A DNA stretch of 64,000 nt from Primula veris (taxonomy: Eukaryota > Streptophyta > Magnoliopsida > Ericales > Primulaceae): contig OY821748.1 of NCBI GenBank assembly GCA_963682055.1, forward strand, positions 31,541,661-31,605,660, given 5' to 3'. Of this stretch, positions 59,208 to 64,000 are shown one piece after another; the stretch's first letter is position 1, and each line of letters starts with the position of its first letter. The notes beneath the pieces were generated by a model, which made no database searches, was not told where the DNA came from, and worked only from the letters and a program-made list of their open reading frames with translations. A program made the position numbers and the translations under genes.

Positions 59208-60402
59208 ATGACGGATGTGAAAAATGCCCAAGATGATCATCCTCTAGATTTCTTTGAAGCGCACACGAAGGATCATTTAAACGATGAGCAGGAAAATAAT
59301 TACCCAAAGCTTCTAGTACGAGCTTCTGAAGAGGAGCAAATGGATGTGTTTTCAGATGATATACTAAACAAGGCATTACAAGTTCCAGATGAGGAGGACG
59401 TGATTACAGACTTTTTACTATCCGTTTCATCCTCTCCAGAAAAAGAAATTGATGGCGAATTTCATCAATCTCCAAAAGAGGATGATTTTGAAGCTCAAAA
59501 TGAAGGGAAATTGAAGTGTTAGCAGCTCGGATTCTTGTGCTGAAAACTCGAACACTGATTCTCCTAACAAAACAGAAATGGTTGGGGCAAACAGAGTTCT
59601 AATTGATACAACAGCGGCATTTGAATCTGTTAAAGCAGCGGTGTCAAAGTTTGGAGGAATTCTTGACTGGAAAGCTCATAGACTCCAGACTCTGGAGGTA
59701 TACTATATTTCAATGAATACACTTTTTTTTCTTATTCTACTTTGTTGGTTTACTGTGTGTTTTGTCTTGATTGGAGTTCTTTATTGCTAGTGTTGTAGCT
59801 AAGGTTCTATAAAAGATTGAGGACTTGTTAAGCTCCGCTTTTTAAGAAATACCATATGAATACTTCAAAAGTGTCAATAAGTGTCATTTAAAGAGTAGAA
59901 GTTCTATTATGGTGTGTGTATATACAGTTTCATTGAGGATCTTTTTATTATTAACTTTTTCCGTCTTCTTTTTAATCTGTTTATATTTTTACTTCTTGTT
60001 TTCAATGTGAGTTCTTATTTAGATTTGTGTTCTGCTCAATTTATGTTTGTCTTCTTAATAGATGGAAAAAATGTTTTCCCAAATTATGAGCTATATTGAC
60101 TGTGTTATGATTTCGAAAATGTAAAATGTACTAAGAAAACGTTTTAAGCTGAATGATCCCAGCTTTAATCTCAATTTTACATAAGCTGGCTTCATTTACT
60201 TTAAACTTGCAGTCAGACAAGCAAATTCTAAATTCTGCTTGCAGAGAGACTGCTTTTTCTTACCTCTTGCAAACAGATTATATTTTCTTCATGTTAACTA
60301 AATGCTAACACAAGGATTAGTAATCCTAATCCTTTGACACTGATTATAATACTCATATTTCGGCCATTGCAGAGAAGAAAGCTCATAGAGCAAGAACTTG
60401 GG

Positions 60403-62617
60403 TGTCACGCCCCGGATTTTGGATAAACCAGGGTCGTGAATGAAAATTAAAATAAAAAGGGAAAAAGTTAAAATAACGAAACATTCAGTATGCCATTCGA
60501 TAGCACGCTAATCAATAGACCCAAATAAATACTTCAAGACATGCCGATAATCACATATGATTCCCTGAGTTGGCCTAAGGATAGCCAACGGGGCTCAAAT
60601 GTGACAAACGAACAAAACAACACGTTTTAGAAAATTTCGGCATGAGCTTCGCATATCTATTTGTTTCCAATAAATTAGACCTGTTTGACAACAAAACATA
60701 TAACAAAATCGCAAAGCGATTATCACTAATTCAACATGATCAAGTCAAATTCAACCCAGCTGACATTATATACAATAACACAATCTAACATATACAAATG
60801 TACATGATAGGTTACTCTAACCAAAAGAAAAACATACACGTTTCAAACGCTTACTAGGCGAACAAAGTTCAAAATAAGAAAACGCCAAAAAGAGTAAACA
60901 AAAGAGTAGCGTGCACGCGATAAGGTGTAATATGACAATGATCCTTAGACAAGAGCTCTACACCTCGCCACCGTCTCCGTCAGCACCTGTACATCGATCG
61001 TGAACAAAATGTACAGAAAACAAAGAAAGGAGGTAAGAAAACAATCTCGCATTAAAAACGGCGCGTGCTACTAAGCACGCACACACACAATCCTAACATG
61101 GCAAATATGATATCTGGCAAATAATGATAAAGGTAATTGCACGAAAAACACATCAACAAATATAACTCGCAACACAAGTAAATGAACATATAATCAAGAT
61201 CAACTGAATTAATAATAAAACAAAATAAAATAACACAACAAAACAAAATAAAACAAGACTCAACAAAACACAAAGTCGGGATTGCCTCACATGTACCCAC
61301 TTTTAGAGCCACTCTGCTCTAGGACCCAAAGTGCAATGGTTCCCTCACCCATATTCTGACACTAACATGTGACCAAAAGATATGGGGCCGGCTTTAAGGG
61401 GACTAACCCTATGGTACCGATATACCTAATCCTTGTGCAAGTTTTCGGGATCTCACCGTAAGCTGACACAGCTCCGCCTTAACACTTGGTACTGCAATCC
61501 CTAAAATAAATATAAAAGACTCCGAAAAACATAAATGGTAAAGTCCACCAAACAAAAATAAAATAAATAACGCCACACTTTGTAATAGTTTATTTAATCG
61601 AATATTAAAAATCACTTGAACACATCTATGTCACGGTATCACCACAATGTTCACACAATAACACCACTGTCACACTTTCACCACTTTCACGTTTTTAAAA
61701 AATTTAATTAAATAACACATTTAAATCATCCCTTTTTTTTTTCACAATTCATTTTATAATAAAAATAGTAAAATCGCCATACACAATATAATCACCATAA
61801 AAATAACGATGTGAATCTATTACACACAAAATACAATAACATGAAGCAATACACACTAGCAATTTTACATAGCTTAGCATACAAACAACACATAAAAACC
61901 GCCTTTAAAGCGAAACTATATTCTTCCCCCTTACCTATACAAACGAGAGCTCGTTTGTAAAAATATCCCAACCTCGAACCGAAAACCCACCGAACAATCA
62001 AAGCTAGATATGGACAGCCCACTAATCGCCCTCAAGTAGTCCCTAAACGTAATTAGAACGAGCTACGGATCAATAAAATTGATGTAAATTCGGATTATTA
62101 ATGAAACCCTAAAAATGGGTTTTTATAAAAGTTAAAATCAGATGAAACGGCTTACACGGATAGATAGATCTCGAAAAATAGGCTAAGAAAACATATTCGA
62201 TTGTCGAAAACGGACTCCCGATGACGTCGGAATCGGCTCCCGAAGTCGCTGCCCTAAAATCCCCCGAAAACCCCACACACGACCACTGCCGAACTCGTCG
62301 GACTGCAGCCTTAACTCGTGTCTGACTTGAACAGTCCTCTGGTGGACCCGATCTCCCTCTCTGTCACTCAGCTCTCTCTCTCTCTCTCTACTGTGTATCT
62401 ATGTATATATATGTATATATATATAGGTTTTAGTTAACTAATATACTAACTAGTCCTCCTATTTATTACACGATACCAATTACCCCCACAACTATTATAT
62501 ACATTCAATTTCATATCACATGTATATTTCACACAAATACGTAATCACTCACAAAACTAAATATCACTATCTTATTACTAAATTAATAATAAAGTACAAA
62601 ATTTCCGAGACGTTACA
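60403..62617 (-). mobile_element. 2.2-kb LTR-like insertion in a WEB1 exon, 5-bp target duplication
   Basis: Termini TGTCACGCCCCGGATTTTGG and CCGAGACGTTACA are imperfect inverted ends of TG...CA type. TTGGG flanks both sides (60,398-60,402 and 62,618-62,622). Minus orientation is suggested by a TATA-rich stretch (62,397-62,425) followed, on the minus strand, by a GA-repeat leader. No protein motif or internal LTR pair was found, so a solo LTR or a long non-coding derivative is most likely. Removing it and one TTGGG restores the WEB1 reading frame exactly. The same family is at 20,765-21,178 and partly at 6,559-7,682. Confidence 0.8.
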
Positions 62618-62868
62618 TTGGGCAAGCACGAGAAGAAATCCCGATCTACAAAAAACAATACGAAGAAACTGAAAAGTCAAAGCTCAGTGTACTAAAAGAA
62701 CTCGATAGCACAAAAAGGCTCATCGAAGAACTAAAACTCAATCTTGACAGGACACACACAGAGGAGCAACAAGCCAAACAAGATGATGTTCTGGCAAAGC
62801 TCAGAGTCGAAGAGCTTGAACAAGGGATCGAAGATGAGGCCAGCATTGCCGCTAAGACCCAGCTCGAG

Positions 62869-63108
62869 GTTTTATTTAATTAAATTAATATTCTAGGGCA
62901 TGACTATGAGTTATACAAATAATTTCGGATCTAGAAACTGCTTTTATGTTAATAAATTGATGTTCGTAAGTAGCACGCTTTTCTCACCTAATGGATGTTT
63001 GAGATTGAATCTTACCTTGTTAGTTTCTATAAAGAAGGAAAATCTCATATCACTTGTGTGACACTTGAAAATTATTGTAGTACAAATAATAATTCGGCAA
63101 ACGGGGAA
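62869..63108 (+). other. WEB1 intron, left part
   Basis: The GT donor at 62,869 follows CTCGAG. Ordinary AT-rich intron sequence runs up to the Cassandra target site GGGAA (63,104-63,108). Confidence 0.6.
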
Positions 63109-63400
63109 TGTAACGACCCGGCCCAAACAGACCGAACCGCCACACCCGTATCAACAATATTGTCCGCTTTGGCACAACTTCCCAGGGGGGTCACCCATCC
63201 TGGTACTACTCCAAGTTAAGCACGCTTAACTGTGGAGTTTCGTCCTCGCTGTTGTGCCGCACGGCTTTAAAAGGCCTTGTTGATAGGAAATGGATCTTTA
63301 AGCTCATATACCACACGGGTACTTTCATATCTGAGCGATGTGGGACTGACGCACAACACCGCACCACAGAATTTCCTTCCTGGAAATCTGGGTCGTCACA
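63109..63400 (-). repeat. Cassandra 3' LTR
   Basis: It runs TGTAACGACCCGGCCC to GGGTCGTCACA on the plus strand. The 5S-derived segment is at about 63,173-63,242. Confidence 0.9.
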
Positions 63401-63510
63401 ATCACCCTCCCTTTAGGCACGACGTCCTCGTCGGGCACGTCGCCCTTCCGGGGCTCACACACTCGTGCTAGTCCCCACATTTCCGGCCAGATAGAGGCTC
63501 TGATACCACC

Positions 63511-63802
63511 TGTAACGACCCGGCCCAAACAGACCGAACCGCCACGCCCGTATCAACAATATTGTCCGCTTTGGCACAACTTCCCAGGGGGGTCACCCAT
63601 CCTGGTACTACTCCAAGTTAAGCACGCTTAACTGTGGAGTTTCGTCCTCGCTGTTGTGCCGCACGGCTTTAAAAGGCCTTGTTGATAGGAAATGGATCTT
63701 TAAGCTCATATACCACACGGGTACTCTCATATCTGGGCGATGTGGGACTGACGCACAACACCGCACCACAGAATTTCCTTCCTGGAAATCTGGGTCGTCA
63801 CA
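63511..63802 (-). repeat. Cassandra 5' LTR
   Basis: The second copy of the 292-bp LTR, with three differences from the other copy. The 5S-derived segment is at about 63,575-63,644, with Pol III box A, intermediate and box C elements reading toward the primer-binding site. Confidence 0.9.
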
Positions 63803-64000
63803 GGGAAAAACTCACTTAACTTAGGTTCTAGTTCACCCAAACGATTCCCTTTAAGTCTAAGGTATAATTATTACTTGTTGATTTATATCGGTATGGACCT
63901 TGTCACATTCTTGTAGAAATCGAGATTCTTTCTAGCTATATTTTATTCATTTGTCAATCTAGCAAATAATTAGGATATCTTTGGACCAATTTTACAGGTT

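Larger units (their letters stand above)
63109..63802 (-). mobile_element. Cassandra TRIM retrotransposon, complete
   Basis: Two 292-bp LTRs (63,109-63,400 and 63,511-63,802) differ at only three positions, and GGGAA flanks both ends (63,104-63,108 and 63,803-63,807). On the minus strand the 110-bp interior starts with TGGTATCAGAGC, the initiator-Met primer site (reverse of 63,497-63,508), and ends in the purine tract AAAGGGAGGGTGAT. Each LTR contains 5S rRNA promoter sequence: on the minus strand AGTTAAGCGTGCTT (box A), AGTAGTACC (intermediate element) and GGATGGGTGACC (box C). This is the defining feature of Cassandra. It has no coding capacity and depends on another element's proteins. Very low LTR divergence means a recent insertion. 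Confidence 0.95.
59208..64000 (+). pseudogene. WEB1: WEB1-like (weak chloroplast movement under blue light) gene, interrupted, runs off the window
   Basis: WEB1 is a cytosolic coiled-coil protein that acts with PMI2 in light-driven chloroplast positioning. Exon 1 coding (59,208-59,697) begins MTDVKNAQDDHPLDFFEAHT, an acidic leader. It shifts frame near 59,510, and resumes as [13 protein letters not shown] and then [20 protein letters not shown] and RLQTLE, a WEB-family signature. Exon 2 starts at 60,373 (RRKLIEQELG), is split by a 2.2-kb insertion, and resumes at 62,623 ([20 protein letters not shown], then [20 protein letters not shown], then [11 protein letters not shown]) to 62,868. Intron 62,869-63,997 carries a Cassandra TRIM. 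The AG at 63,996-63,997 and GTT (Val) at 63,998 start the next exon in phase. Without the insertion exon 2 would be open. The frameshift plus insertion suggest a broken allele. The leader is shorter than in Arabidopsis WEB1. Confidence 0.85.

Noticed and set aside
60403..62617. Complete LTR retrotransposon with two LTRs
   Set aside because: No internal pair of repeats, primer site or polyprotein motif could be found, so only one LTR-like unit is supported.
63173..63242. 5S rRNA gene
   Set aside because: Only about 70 bases resemble 5S, and they sit inside both LTRs of a Cassandra element, so they are retrotransposon sequence.

Overview
The window is eukaryotic nuclear DNA from a flowering plant, most likely a eudicot. 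It is AT-rich, its genes have GT-AG introns, and it holds plant-specific families: a UGT73-type UDP-glycosyltransferase, a WEB1-type chloroplast-movement coiled-coil protein, plant-mobile-domain and LRR-III receptor-kinase genes, and a Cassandra TRIM carrying 5S rRNA sequence. I could not fix the species. No search was run; all family calls come from reading translated motifs.

Layout. Positions 1-8,400 hold fragments of two unrelated housekeeping genes on the same strand, phosphoglycerate mutase (1,893-2,237) and the U2AF65 splicing factor (2,886-4,759). They are followed by a 730-bp duplication that sandwiches part of an LTR-like element. Positions 8,400-13,100 look intergenic, with one tRNA-Gly-like/SINE-like unit. 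At 13,189-15,450 lies a broken alkenal reductase gene whose second exon carries a pogo/Lemi1-type transposon. A ~117-bp satellite (15.45-16.56 kb), a decayed plant-mobile-domain gene on the minus strand (16.83-18.87 kb) and several minisatellites fill the stretch to 20.6 kb. A short LTR-like insertion, a Raf-like kinase pseudogene and a 139-bp satellite occupy 20.7-23.8 kb.

The best-preserved genes are in the middle. One is an LRR receptor-like pseudokinase (25.53-31.69 kb, three exons, one in-frame stop in exon 1). The other is an intact-looking two-exon UDP-glycosyltransferase on the minus strand (35.23-32.43 kb) with a hAT MITE in its intron. From 35.7 to 57.8 kb the sequence is almost entirely mobile or repetitive: a foldback-like block with a 31-bp minisatellite, a complete but decayed Copia element (38.57-45.27 kb), a hAT element, an older Copia remnant with a long LTR, a second reversed relative of the first Copia, and a hAT MITE.

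The right end (59.2-64.0 kb) is a WEB1-like gene. It has a frameshift in its first coding exon and a 2.2-kb LTR-like insertion inside its second, with a perfect 5-bp target duplication. A very young Cassandra TRIM sits in the following intron. The next exon begins three bases before the window ends.

The genes do not form a pathway. The common theme is gene decay by insertion, duplication and fragment capture. Only the glycosyltransferase, and possibly the receptor-like pseudokinase, look potentially functional.
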